64,000 bases of DNA from Afifella marina DSM 2698 (GTDB lineage: Bacteria > Pseudomonadota > Alphaproteobacteria > Rhizobiales > Afifellaceae): positions 62,001 through 126,000 of the forward strand of contig NZ_FMVW01000002.1 of NCBI RefSeq assembly GCF_900102695.1, read 5' to 3'. The notes under the pieces are model-generated. The model saw only the letters and a list, made by a program, of their open reading frames with translations, was not told the origin of the DNA and searched no databases. A program made the position numbers and the translations under genes. Of the stretch, positions 47,084 to 55,092 are shown piece after piece. Position 1 is the first letter of the stretch; each line of letters begins with the position of its first letter.

Positions 47084-47863
47084 ATGAAGCGCTTGTTCTT
47101 CGCCCTTTTGCTGGTGCCCTTCCTCGGGGTTGCGGCCCATGCACAAGTGCCCGACCTGGAGAGCCTCATCCCGTCTGGCGATGCGGCCGCGACCGGCCGC
47201 ATTGTGCAGCTCGTCGCTATTTTGACAGTTCTGTCGATCGCGCCGGGCCTCCTAATCATGGTGACGAGCTTCACACGCTTCATCATCGCATTATCGTTCT
47301 TGCGCTCCGGGCTCGGCCTGCAGGGCACGCCGGGCAATCTCGTCTTGATCAGCCTGTCGCTGTTCATGACCTTCTATGTGATGGGACCGACTCTCGATCG
47401 GGCCTGGACCGAAGGTCTCCAGCCGCTCACAAACAATGAAATCACCGAACAAGAAGCGTTCGAACGGATCACGGATCCGTTCCATGATTTCATGCTCACA
47501 CAGGTCCGGCCGAAGGATCTCCAACTTTTCGCCGATCTGTCTGCCAGCAAGCCTGGGGCCGAAGATGGAACGGAGCTGGTGCTTCCGGAGACAGGAGCCG
47601 AGGCGACACAGGCCCAATCCGTGCCTTTGCGCGTTCTCATCCCGGCTTTCATGATCTCGGAGCTGCGGCGTGGCTTTGAAATCGGTTTCTTGATCGTGCT
47701 GCCATTCCTGGTGATCGACATGATCGTTGCCACCCTCGTCATGTCGATGGGCATGATGATGATGCCGCCGGCGGTCATCGCTTTGCCCTTCAAGATTCTG
47801 TTTTTCGTTCTGATCGATGGCTGGAATCTCTTGGTCGGAGGGTTGGTTCGTTCGTTCTTCTGA
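47084..47863 (+). CDS. fliP: Flagellar biosynthesis protein FliP
   Basis: A 259-residue export-gate protein with a cleavable signal sequence (MKRLFFALLLVPFLGVAAHA) and the signatures VQLVAILTVLSIAPGLLIMVTSFTRFIIALSFLRSGLGLQ and ELRRGFEIGFLIVLPFLVIDMIVATLVMSMGMMMMPP. The ATG at 47084 begins the signal peptide. It is last in the flgB-fliP unit. Confidence 0.97.
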   Translation: MKRLFFALLLVPFLGVAAHAQVPDLESLIPSGDAAATGRIVQLVAILTVLSIAPGLLIMVTSFTRFIIALSFLRSGLGLQGTPGNLVLISLSLFMTFYVMGPTLDRAWTEGLQPLTNNEITEQEAFERITDPFHDFMLTQVRPKDLQLFADLSASKPGAEDGTELVLPETGAEATQAQSVPLRVLIPAFMISELRRGFEIGFLIVLPFLVIDMIVATLVMSMGMMMMPPAVIALPFKILFFVLIDGWNLLVGGLVRSFF

Positions 47864-48027
47864 CCTCGAGACATCGAAGTCGTTTCAAAAACGCTCAAAA
47901 AATTAACCGCAACTTCGATCAAACCGGCCTGGCGCTTCCGTGAACGTTAGGGGAAGTTTGAAGCAAGCCCGGTGCAAGCTGACTGAAGCCTTGTGTGCTG
48001 ACGCAACGTCATTAGGGGGCGCACACA
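47864..48027. other. Intergenic region between fliP and the Cache chemoreceptor
   Basis: 164 bp. It has an A-rich stretch near 47885-47910 and two partial matches to the flagellar promoter core (GCAAGCC at 47963-47969, GCAAGCT at 47974-47980) at a suitable distance from the receptor start, but without a good -10 box. No clear terminator for fliP was seen. Confidence 0.4.
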
Positions 48028-49722
48028 ATGAAAAGAGGACTTCGTCTCAAGCTGGGACACAAGATTTATGCCGTTCTTGCTGTTGGTTTTATAGGTTTTT
48101 CGATCATTTCCGGGTTCCAGTTGCTTGAACTGGGTCGCGCGCTCGAAGATCAAAAGAGCCGTGAGCTGTCGCACCTGACAGAGCTCGCACTCGACATCGC
48201 GAAGGAAGAAGAGGCCACGGTCGCGACTGGCGCTAGCTCGCTTCAAGAGGCGCAGGCGGATGCGGCTCGCCGTATCGGAGCGCTACGTTATGGCGACAAC
48301 GACTATTTCTGGATCAAGGATCGCAACGCCCGCATGGTGATGCATCCGATCAAGCCGGAGCTCAATGGCACGGATCTGACCTCGATCACGGATCCGTCCG
48401 GCAAGCACCTCTTCGTTGAGATGCTCGATCTGGTGGCCAAAGAGGGCAGGGGGTTCGTTCGCTACGAATGGCCCAAACCCGGTTCAGCGGAGCCGCAGCC
48501 CAAGCTTTCCTATGTCGACAAATTCGCTCCCTGGGGCTGGGTGATCGGCACTGGCGTCTACATTGATGATTTGCGCGCGCAGACATGGGCAACGGCAAAG
48601 ACCGTTCTCCTGATTGGTGGCCTCGTGCTGCTCGTCGTGGCGGCAATCTGCGGTTTCGTTGCCAGACGTATCTCACAAGCAATGCATGCCACGACCGCGG
48701 CCATGAACGAACTCGCCGGTGGTAATTTCGAGATTGTCCTGCCGGGGCTCGATCGGGGCGATGAAGTGGGCGAGATTGCTCGCGCCGTTGAGGTGTTCAA
48801 ACAAAAAGCCATCGAAAAGGCGCGGCTCGAAGCCGAAGAGCGCGAAAACAAGGCACGCCAGGCCGAGGCAGAGAGACGCCAGGAAATGCAGCGCCTGGCG
48901 GATATGTTTGAAAATGCCGTCGGCGAGGTCACCGAGGGCGTGTCGTCTGCGGCAACGGAACTTGAAGCGGCCGCCGGTTCGATGACGGAAACGGCGGAAC
49001 GCACCGAAAGCCTCTCAAGCACGGTCGTCAGCATTTCCGGCCAGACTTCGTCCAATGTCCAGTCCGTCGCGTCTGCCTCAGAAGAACTGGGCGCGTCGGT
49101 TGGAGAGATCAGCCGTCGCGTTCAGGAGAGCGCGAAGATTGCCGGCGAAGCTGTCGAACAGGCCGGCAGCGCCAATCGCCGGGTGGTCGATCTCGCCGAT
49201 GCGGCCCGTCGCGTGGGTGCGGTCGTGAACCTGATCACGGCGATTGCCGAGCAGACCAATTTGCTTGCGCTCAACGCGACCATAGAGGCAGCCCGCGCCG
49301 GCGATGCCGGCAAGGGCTTCGCAGTCGTGGCGATGGAAGTGAAAACGCTCGCTGCTCAGACGGCGAAGGCGACGGAAGAAATCATCGGTCAGATCACTTC
49401 AATGCAGAAGGCGACAGGCGAGGCGGAGAGTTCGATCCGTTCAATCACGGAGACCATTGCACGCATGTCTGAAATATCTGCGGCGGTCGCCGATGCGGCG
49501 GAGCAGCAGTATGAGGCGACCCGCGAGATCGCCGAGAACATTCAAGAAGCGGCGCATGGCACGGCGCAGGTCGCGACCAATATCCTCGATGTGCAGGAGG
49601 GTGCAGGCGCGACGGGTGCTGCCTCTTCGCAGGTTCTGGCTTCGGCGCGCTCTCTGTCTCAGGAGAGCCATCGCCTCAAGCAGGAAGTGCAGAGCTTCCT
49701 GGCAACGGTGCGTGCCGCCTGA
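48028..49722 (+). CDS. Methyl-accepting chemotaxis protein with single-Cache domain
   Basis: A 564-residue receptor with TM1 at about 12-34, a periplasmic sCache_2 domain ([33 protein letters not shown] ... [16 protein letters not shown]), TM2 at about 192-212, HAMP and a signalling domain ([46 protein letters not shown]). sCache_2 receptors commonly sense short carboxylates such as propionate or pyruvate; the actual ligand is unknown. It is of a different lineage from the four receptors on the minus strand and is placed just before flagellin. Confidence 0.94.
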   Translation: MKRGLRLKLGHKIYAVLAVGFIGFSIISGFQLLELGRALEDQKSRELSHLTELALDIAKEEEATVATGASSLQEAQADAARRIGALRYGDNDYFWIKDRNARMVMHPIKPELNGTDLTSITDPSGKHLFVEMLDLVAKEGRGFVRYEWPKPGSAEPQPKLSYVDKFAPWGWVIGTGVYIDDLRAQTWATAKTVLLIGGLVLLVVAAICGFVARRISQAMHATTAAMNELAGGNFEIVLPGLDRGDEVGEIARAVEVFKQKAIEKARLEAEERENKARQAEAERRQEMQRLADMFENAVGEVTEGVSSAATELEAAAGSMTETAERTESLSSTVVSISGQTSSNVQSVASASEELGASVGEISRRVQESAKIAGEAVEQAGSANRRVVDLADAARRVGAVVNLITAIAEQTNLLALNATIEAARAGDAGKGFAVVAMEVKTLAAQTAKATEEIIGQITSMQKATGEAESSIRSITETIARMSEISAAVADAAEQQYEATREIAENIQEAAHGTAQVATNILDVQEGAGATGAASSQVLASARSLSQESHRLKQEVQSFLATVRAA

Positions 49723-49751
49723 GGTCGCGACAGCCCTTTTTTGACGCTCTG

Positions 49752-49777
49752 CGGCGGGGGCTTCCCCGCCGTTTTTG
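49752..49777 (+). terminator. Rho-independent terminator after the Cache chemoreceptor
   Basis: GGCGGGG, CTTC loop, CCCCGCC then GTTTTTG: a compact GC stem followed by five T, about 30 nt after the stop. Confidence 0.85.
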
Positions 49778-49840
49778 TTTTGAGAACCAGCGCGACCAGA
49801 GAATTTTTGCGCAGCCGTCCGAAAAACCGGCGTGTCTGCA

Positions 49841-49868
49841 AGCTTCACGCAAGCTTGCGCTGCTATCC
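49841..49868 (+). promoter_or_regulatory. Putative flagellin promoter
   Basis: AGCTTCACGCAAGCT, 7 nt, CTATCC. The 15-mer is identical to that before flgE and one base off that before motA. It would put the transcript start near 49875 and give a leader of about 150 nt. Confidence 0.6.
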
Positions 49869-49875
49869 CTTCATG

Positions 49876-49980
49876 CATGGCAGGTTGGTTGCTCGACACG
49901 GGCAGCAGTTACGGAAGCCGAGTGCTCCGTCCCACCAAAGGCATGATGCCGCCCTGCCATGCCGGTGAAAGCCCGGCATG
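49876..49980 (+). promoter_or_regulatory. Flagellin mRNA leader with two exclusive pairings
   Basis: CATGGCAGG (49876-49884) can pair with CCTGCCATG (49953-49961), while CATGCCGG (49958-49965) can pair with CCGGCATG (49973-49980). The two use the same bases 49958-49961, so they compete. FlbT acts on flagellin leaders in relatives and is encoded at 28700-29110. Confidence 0.45.
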
Positions 49981-50024
49981 TCCCCATCAATATCTCTGAC
50001 ACTTAGTCTGAAGGGACATCAATT

Positions 50025-51308
50025 ATGTCTAGCCTTATCACCAACACCTCCGCAATGGTCGCCCTGCAGACCCTGCGTTCGATCAACTCCAACCTGGACG
50101 AGACGAACAACCGGGTTTCCACCGGCCTGCGGGTGAATACCGCTTCCGACAACGCCGCCTACTGGTCCATCGCCACGACCATGCGCTCCGACAATCAGGC
50201 CATGTCGGCCGTGAAGGACGCTCTTGGCATGGGCTCGGCCACCGTCGATGCGGCTTATACCGGCCTCTCCAAGGCTGAAGAAGTCCTGACCAAAATCAAG
50301 GCGAGCCTTGGTGCTGCGACGGGCGAAGGTGTCGACCGGGCGAAGGTTCAGGAGCAGATTTCGGCTTATCAGGACCAGCTGAAGACGATCGCGGAATCCG
50401 CGTCGTTCTCCGGCCAGAACTGGCTGAGCACGGGCTCCAGCACGGCCTTCAACAAGGAGATCGTGTCGTCGCTGTCGCGTGATGCCAACAACAAGCTTGC
50501 GATTGGCACCATCGACGTCGATATCACCAACACCCGTCTTTATGGCGATGGTACCGCTCAGTTCGGTATCCTCGACAAGACGATCGACCTGAACACCTAC
50601 ACCTCTAACTCGGGTCAGGCGGCAAGCGTCGAGACGGCTGCGGTGGCCTTTGCTGCGGCGGATGACAAGATCAGCTTCAGCGTGTCGCAGAACGGCGCTC
50701 CGGCCAAGACGGTCGAGATCACTCAGCAGACCCTGGCGGATGCCGGCCTGTCTGACACCTCGATCCGCTCGAATGCCGATCTTGCGGCGGTCTACACTCA
50801 GGCCCTGAAGGATGCCGGTATTGAGGGCATCGACGTGGTTCTGGACGGCACTGACCAGGTTGAGTTCTCGTCTACCGATGACTTCAGCATCTCCGGTGCC
50901 ACGACTGCCGGCGCGACCGGTATCACTGTCGCTTCGCTCGGCCTGTCGGCCACCGACGTGACGACTTCGGCGGCTGCGGCTGGTGCTGCCTCCGTTGCCA
51001 CGATCGACATCTCGTCGGCTTCTGGCACCGAAGTGCAGAACTTCATGAAGGTCGTCGACGAGGCGCTTGGTCAGGTGACCTCGGCTGCGTCTTCTCTCGG
51101 TACGGTTCAGACCCGCATCGACATGCAGACGGAGTTCGTGAAGACCCTGATGAGCACGATCGACACGGGCGTTGGTGCCCTGGTCGACGCGGACATGGAA
51201 GAGGAATCCACGAAACTGAAGGCTCTCCAGACCCAGCAGCAGCTGGCTGTGCAGTCGCTCAGCATCGCAAACTCCTCGAGCCAGAACATCCTGTCGCTCT
51301 TCCGTTAA
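50025..51308 (+). CDS. Flagellin
   Basis: A 427-residue filament protein. The conserved N-terminus (SLITNTSAMVALQTLRSINSNLDETNNRVSTGLRVNTASDNAAYWSIATTMRSD) and C-terminus (LMSTIDTGVGALVDADMEEESTKLKALQTQQQLAVQSLSIANSSSQNILSLFR) are Rhizobiales-type. The central third (about 190-320) is variable, rich in Ala, Ser and Thr. It is the only flagellin gene in the window, although relatives often carry several in tandem. AAGGGA lies 8 nt upstream. A strong terminator follows. Confidence 0.97.
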   Translation: MSSLITNTSAMVALQTLRSINSNLDETNNRVSTGLRVNTASDNAAYWSIATTMRSDNQAMSAVKDALGMGSATVDAAYTGLSKAEEVLTKIKASLGAATGEGVDRAKVQEQISAYQDQLKTIAESASFSGQNWLSTGSSTAFNKEIVSSLSRDANNKLAIGTIDVDITNTRLYGDGTAQFGILDKTIDLNTYTSNSGQAASVETAAVAFAAADDKISFSVSQNGAPAKTVEITQQTLADAGLSDTSIRSNADLAAVYTQALKDAGIEGIDVVLDGTDQVEFSSTDDFSISGATTAGATGITVASLGLSATDVTTSAAAAGAASVATIDISSASGTEVQNFMKVVDEALGQVTSAASSLGTVQTRIDMQTEFVKTLMSTIDTGVGALVDADMEEESTKLKALQTQQQLAVQSLSIANSSSQNILSLFR

Positions 51309-51385
51309 GCGAGGTGAAGATAGCGAGGTAAGAACCTTCCAAGGTTTCGCCTCACGCTCCTCCCCCGTGCAGGCGGACCAAGAGA

Positions 51386-51415
51386 GCCACGCTCCGAAAG
51401 GAGCGTGGCTTTTTT
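51386..51415 (+). terminator. Rho-independent terminator of flagellin
   Basis: AGCCACGCTCC, GAAA tetraloop, GGAGCGTGGCT followed by TTTTTT: a perfect 11-bp stem with a GNRA-type loop. Confidence 0.95.
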
Positions 51416-51423
51416 CGTATGCA

Positions 51424-51451
51424 ACGCTGAGGCAAGCTTATCACGTCAAAT
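51424..51451 (+). promoter_or_regulatory. Weak copy of the flagellar promoter element before fliF
   Basis: Keeps GCAAGCT (51432-51438), the 7-nt gap and a -10-like TCAAAT, but lacks the upstream AGCTTC half. It lies 44 bp before the fliF ATG. Confidence 0.35.
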
Positions 51452-51495
51452 CCCCATGAGACGCAATGCAAGACTGTATGGCGTGGGGAGACTTG

Positions 51496-53148
51496 ATGAA
51501 CGCGCGCGAGCAGATGGATAAGCTGTGGGCCAATCTCGCTGGGCTCGGCGGCCGGCGGCTTGCTGCCCTGGGAATTGTGGGCGCGACCGTGCTCCTGGCG
51601 ATCGGTCTCGGGGCCTTCTACCTGAGCAAGCCAGAACGAGAGATCCTCTATAGTGGTCTCAGCCGCGAAGATGTCGGCCAACTTGGATCGGTCCTGAAAG
51701 ACAACGGAATTGGCTTCGACGTCGCTCCCGATGGCACGTCAGTGCTGGTCGGTCACGCCGACACGGCCCGTGCCCGGATGCTTCTCGCCGAGAAGGGCCT
51801 GCCCCAGAGCACCCATTCCGGCTATGAGCTTTTCAACGAGCTCGGCTCCTTCGGCCTCACCTCTTTCATGCAGGATGTCACGCGTGTGCGCGCCCTCGAA
51901 GGCGAGCTTGCGCGCACCATCCAGACGATGGACGGAATCAAGGCTGCGCGCGTCCACATCGTGCTGCCCGATCGCGCCTCGTTCCGGCGCGACCAGCAGA
52001 AGGCCTCAGCCTCGGTTGTTATCCGTACGCGTCTTCCCGATGATGCGACGGCCGCCAATGCTATCCGTCATCTCGTTGCCGCCTCCCTGCCTGGCATGGA
52101 CACGAACAACGTCACCGTCCTCAACACCGAGGGGGTTGTTCTGGTCTCGGGGGATGATCCCTCCGCCTCTGGTGGCGGCCTCATGGACGATCTCAAGCGG
52201 CGCGTCGACCGTGAGCTGGAAGAGAAGATCCGGCGTACGCTGACGCCTTATCTCGGCTACGACAACTTTCAGATCAGCGTTTCCACTCGTCTTAACACTG
52301 ATCGGAAGCAGGTGAGCGAAGTCATCTACGACCCGGAGTCCCGGGTGGAGCGCTCCGTACGCGTCGTGAAAGAGACCGGCACCAGCCAAAACAGCACGAC
52401 AGACTCCGCTGCGACCGTACAGCAGAACATCCCAGTCGCGCAGATGGAGGCCGGCGGCGGCAATAGCTCCAACGAAGAGAACGAGCGGCGCGAAGAGCTG
52501 ACCAATTTCGAGATTTCCTCAAAGAAAGTCGACACTGTTCATGACGGCTACGAGGTGGAGAACTTGTCCATCGCGGTTCTCGTCAATCAGGCGCGGCTGC
52601 AGGCCGATGAGGGGCAGCCCGACGTGATGCCGATCGAAACGCGGCTCATGGAGATCGAGCAGCTCGTCCAGTCGGCCACAGGCTTCGACAAAGAACGCGG
52701 CGATCAGCTCAAGGTCTCTTCGGTCATGTTCGCCGATGGCGGTAACGACCTCGAGCCAGTGCCTGGTCCTTCGATGGGCGAAGTGCTGATGCGTCAAAGC
52801 GGTACGCTTATCAATGCCGGCACTATCCTGGTCATGGCCATATTGCTGATCTGGTTCGGCCTTCGTCCAACGCTGAAGACTGTCCTCGGTCGTAGTCAGC
52901 AGCTGGAAGCCGGTGCAGTCGCGATCGAAGGTGAGATGGCTGCCGGTATGCTGCCTGGCCCGGATGAAGCTGACATGGCCGATGGTCATGTCGCAGGACT
53001 GGCGCCTCCGGAACAGGTCAACCTGATCGAAGATCTGACCAGCAAAAAGAACCGCACACCGCAGAAACGTCTCGAGCAGATTATCGACTTTGACGAAGAG
53101 CAGGCGGCGACGATCCTGCGGCAGTGGATGCGCGTGGAAGGAGCATGA
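51496..53148 (+). CDS. fliF: Flagellar MS-ring protein FliF
   Basis: A 550-residue MS-ring subunit: TM1 at about 21-43, periplasmic ring-building motifs including LYSGLSREDVGQLGSVLKDNGIGFDVAPDGTSVLV and KAARVHIVLPDRASFRRDQQKASASVVI, TM2 at about 438-460 and a C-terminal FliG-binding tail. The ATG at 51496 (MNAREQMDKLW) has GGGGAG 6 nt upstream; the frame extends ten codons further without support. First gene of fliF-fliH-motB-motC-fliK-transglycosylase. Confidence 0.96.
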   Translation: MNAREQMDKLWANLAGLGGRRLAALGIVGATVLLAIGLGAFYLSKPEREILYSGLSREDVGQLGSVLKDNGIGFDVAPDGTSVLVGHADTARARMLLAEKGLPQSTHSGYELFNELGSFGLTSFMQDVTRVRALEGELARTIQTMDGIKAARVHIVLPDRASFRRDQQKASASVVIRTRLPDDATAANAIRHLVAASLPGMDTNNVTVLNTEGVVLVSGDDPSASGGGLMDDLKRRVDRELEEKIRRTLTPYLGYDNFQISVSTRLNTDRKQVSEVIYDPESRVERSVRVVKETGTSQNSTTDSAATVQQNIPVAQMEAGGGNSSNEENERREELTNFEISSKKVDTVHDGYEVENLSIAVLVNQARLQADEGQPDVMPIETRLMEIEQLVQSATGFDKERGDQLKVSSVMFADGGNDLEPVPGPSMGEVLMRQSGTLINAGTILVMAILLIWFGLRPTLKTVLGRSQQLEAGAVAIEGEMAAGMLPGPDEADMADGHVAGLAPPEQVNLIEDLTSKKNRTPQKRLEQIIDFDEEQAATILRQWMRVEGA

Positions 53149-53819
53149 TGATGCATGCTCTTGTCCGCCTTCTGCCCGACTTCGATGAGCCTGAGGCAGG
53201 CCGCAACTTGCGCAAGGTTCTCCCAGAGTTTCCAGCTGAAACGCCGCGTGTCGAACCGACCCTGGCTAGTATTTTCGCTGTCAAACCACCGAAAGAGGAT
53301 CCTGAGAAGGCCTTGGCGGTAGCGAGAGACGCTGGGTTCGCAGGAGGGCTTGCGGCCGGCCGACGCGAAAAAGAGTTAGCCCTGGAGGAGGTGCGCGCCA
53401 GTTTCGCAGCAGAGCTCGAAGAAAAGCGCGGCGGTTGGGTGGCTGAGGAAGCAGAAAAGATTGCCGAAAGCATCGGCAATGCGTTCAGCGAACTCGATGC
53501 AAGCCTCAGTGAAGCTGTGGCCGCCATTCTGGTCCCCCTGGTCGGTGCTGCAATCGCCCAGAAGGCCGTCGCCGAGCTGTCAGACATGATCATCGACATG
53601 AGAAGCCGTGAGGACGAGCCGGTCCTCGAAGTGGTGGGGCCGGAGGATCTTCTTGAGGCGGTGAAAACTCGTCTGGGCGAGATGGCCAGCGGGATCGGTT
53701 TTAGGGTGGGTGGGGGGCCGGATGTGCGGGTGACCGCCGGCCCCACCATCATCGAGACGCAGTTGCAAGCCTGGCGCGAGCGCGTGTCGCTGGCGATCAG
53801 CGAGGCCGAAAATGTCTGA
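53148..53819 (+). CDS. fliH: FliH-like regulator of the export ATPase
   Basis: A protein of about 223 residues with a central charged coiled coil (GLAAGRREKELALEEVRASFAAELEEKRGGWVAEEAEKIAES) and a C-terminal V-ATPase E-subunit-like domain (VAELSDMIIDMRSREDEPVLEVVGPEDLL). FliH dimers bind FliI and dock it at the C-ring. Position between fliF and motB supports the call. Three in-frame ATGs (53145, 53148, 53151) follow GGAAGGAG; spacing favours the second or third. The family is poorly conserved in alphaproteobacteria. Confidence 0.75.
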   Translation: MMHALVRLLPDFDEPEAGRNLRKVLPEFPAETPRVEPTLASIFAVKPPKEDPEKALAVARDAGFAGGLAAGRREKELALEEVRASFAAELEEKRGGWVAEEAEKIAESIGNAFSELDASLSEAVAAILVPLVGAAIAQKAVAELSDMIIDMRSREDEPVLEVVGPEDLLEAVKTRLGEMASGIGFRVGGGPDVRVTAGPTIIETQLQAWRERVSLAISEAENV

Positions 53820-55092
53820 CGACGCCAAAGAACATCAAGAACTTATCATCATCAAGCGCTACGAGGACGAAGAGCACGAGTCTCATTCGAGCGCGTGGAA
53901 GGTTGCGCATGCCGACTTTATGACGGCGATGATGGCCTTCTTTTTGATCATGTGGCTGATCAACGTCACCGATGAGGAAGTGAAAAAGTCGATTGCTAAC
54001 TATTTCAATCCGGTGAAACTTTCGGCCAGCATCACCGATCGGAAGGGCCTTAACAACCCGGAGGAGATTGGTGAAGGCGATAGCGAAAGCAGACGCTCCG
54101 GCGACGGCGCGGAGCGTGGCACCCCAGGCCCGCTCGAAGGCGGCCACGGTCAGGATGAAGAAGCTAAACGTGACGCCTCTACTCACGAGGAAGCTCGAGG
54201 AGAGAGCGCTGGAGGTGCCGAGGGCAACTCGCCTCCAATCGACCGTCCTGCACCCGATGCAACGATGACTGCTGAACAGGCGGCCTTCAGTGATCCCTAT
54301 CTCGTCCTGGCTGAGCTTGCCGATGAAGTTCCGCCGGCCGATCCGGCGACGATGGAAGCGCCTGTCGGCGAGACGGGAATCGTCGGTGTGACGGGCGGCG
54401 AAGTTTATCGTGATCCGTTCGACCCCGTTTACTGGCAGATGCAACCAGCTTCTCAGTCGAAGACCAAGAAGCCTGGGGACGTTAAGAAGATTGCCGAAAG
54501 ACCAAGCGATCGGCGGCTGGATGCCACTGCGGCGAGCGACAAAGATGTTGCGGACGTTTCCTATGATCAGCCCCAGCTCTTTCCTCAGGTCGTGCCGGAT
54601 TCTTCTGACGGCGTTAGCCGTGCCGAAAGGGTCGAGGCCGCCCAGATGGAAGCGCAGCTTCAAGCAGAACTAAAGAATAAGCTCGGCGAACTCGATGCAC
54701 CAAACATCAGCGTGCAGGCGACCCCCGAGGGCATTCTGATCAGCCTTACGGACGAAATGGACTTCTCCATGTTCGAAATTGGTTCGGCGATTCCGAAACC
54801 CGTCGTCGTCGTTGCGATGGAAAGTGTCTCGGAGCTCCTGGTTGATCGTCCAGGAGATATCATCGTTCGGGGCTATACGGACGGACGGCCCTTTCGTTCT
54901 CCGACCTACGACAATTGGCGCCTGTCCACGGCCCGCGCCCATATGGCGTATTATATGCTGACGAGAGGACGTCTTCCGGAAACGCGCATTCGCGCGATCG
55001 AAGGTTTTGCCGACCGCAACCTCAAGAATCCTGAAGATCCGAATGCGGCTGAAAACCGTCGTATCGAGATCCTGCTTAAGGAGCCGGCATGA
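53812..55092 (+). CDS. motB: Flagellar stator protein MotB
   Basis: A 426-residue stator subunit. The single TM (about 35-54, DFMTAMMAFFLIMWLIN) carries the proton-binding Asp35. A long acidic linker (about 85-285) precedes the peptidoglycan-binding OmpA-like domain (about 300-425), with GYTDGRPFRSPTYDNWRLSTARAHMAYYM and NRRIEILLKE. The linker is longer than in enteric MotB (308 residues) and fits rhizobial MotB, which works with periplasmic MotC. It overlaps fliH by 8 bp and motC by 4 bp. Confidence 0.95.
   Translation: MSDDAKEHQELIIIKRYEDEEHESHSSAWKVAHADFMTAMMAFFLIMWLINVTDEEVKKSIANYFNPVKLSASITDRKGLNNPEEIGEGDSESRRSGDGAERGTPGPLEGGHGQDEEAKRDASTHEEARGESAGGAEGNSPPIDRPAPDATMTAEQAAFSDPYLVLAELADEVPPADPATMEAPVGETGIVGVTGGEVYRDPFDPVYWQMQPASQSKTKKPGDVKKIAERPSDRRLDATAASDKDVADVSYDQPQLFPQVVPDSSDGVSRAERVEAAQMEAQLQAELKNKLGELDAPNISVQATPEGILISLTDEMDFSMFEIGSAIPKPVVVVAMESVSELLVDRPGDIIVRGYTDGRPFRSPTYDNWRLSTARAHMAYYMLTRGRLPETRIRAIEGFADRNLKNPEDPNAAENRRIEILLKEPA

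Larger units (their letters stand above)
49723..50024. other. Flagellin upstream region and leader
   Basis: 302 bp. In order: the terminator of the chemoreceptor (49752-49777), the promoter-like element (49841-49868) and a leader of about 150 nt with alternative hairpins (49876-49980) ending in AAGGGA 8 nt before the flagellin ATG. No small gene was seen. Confidence 0.65.
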
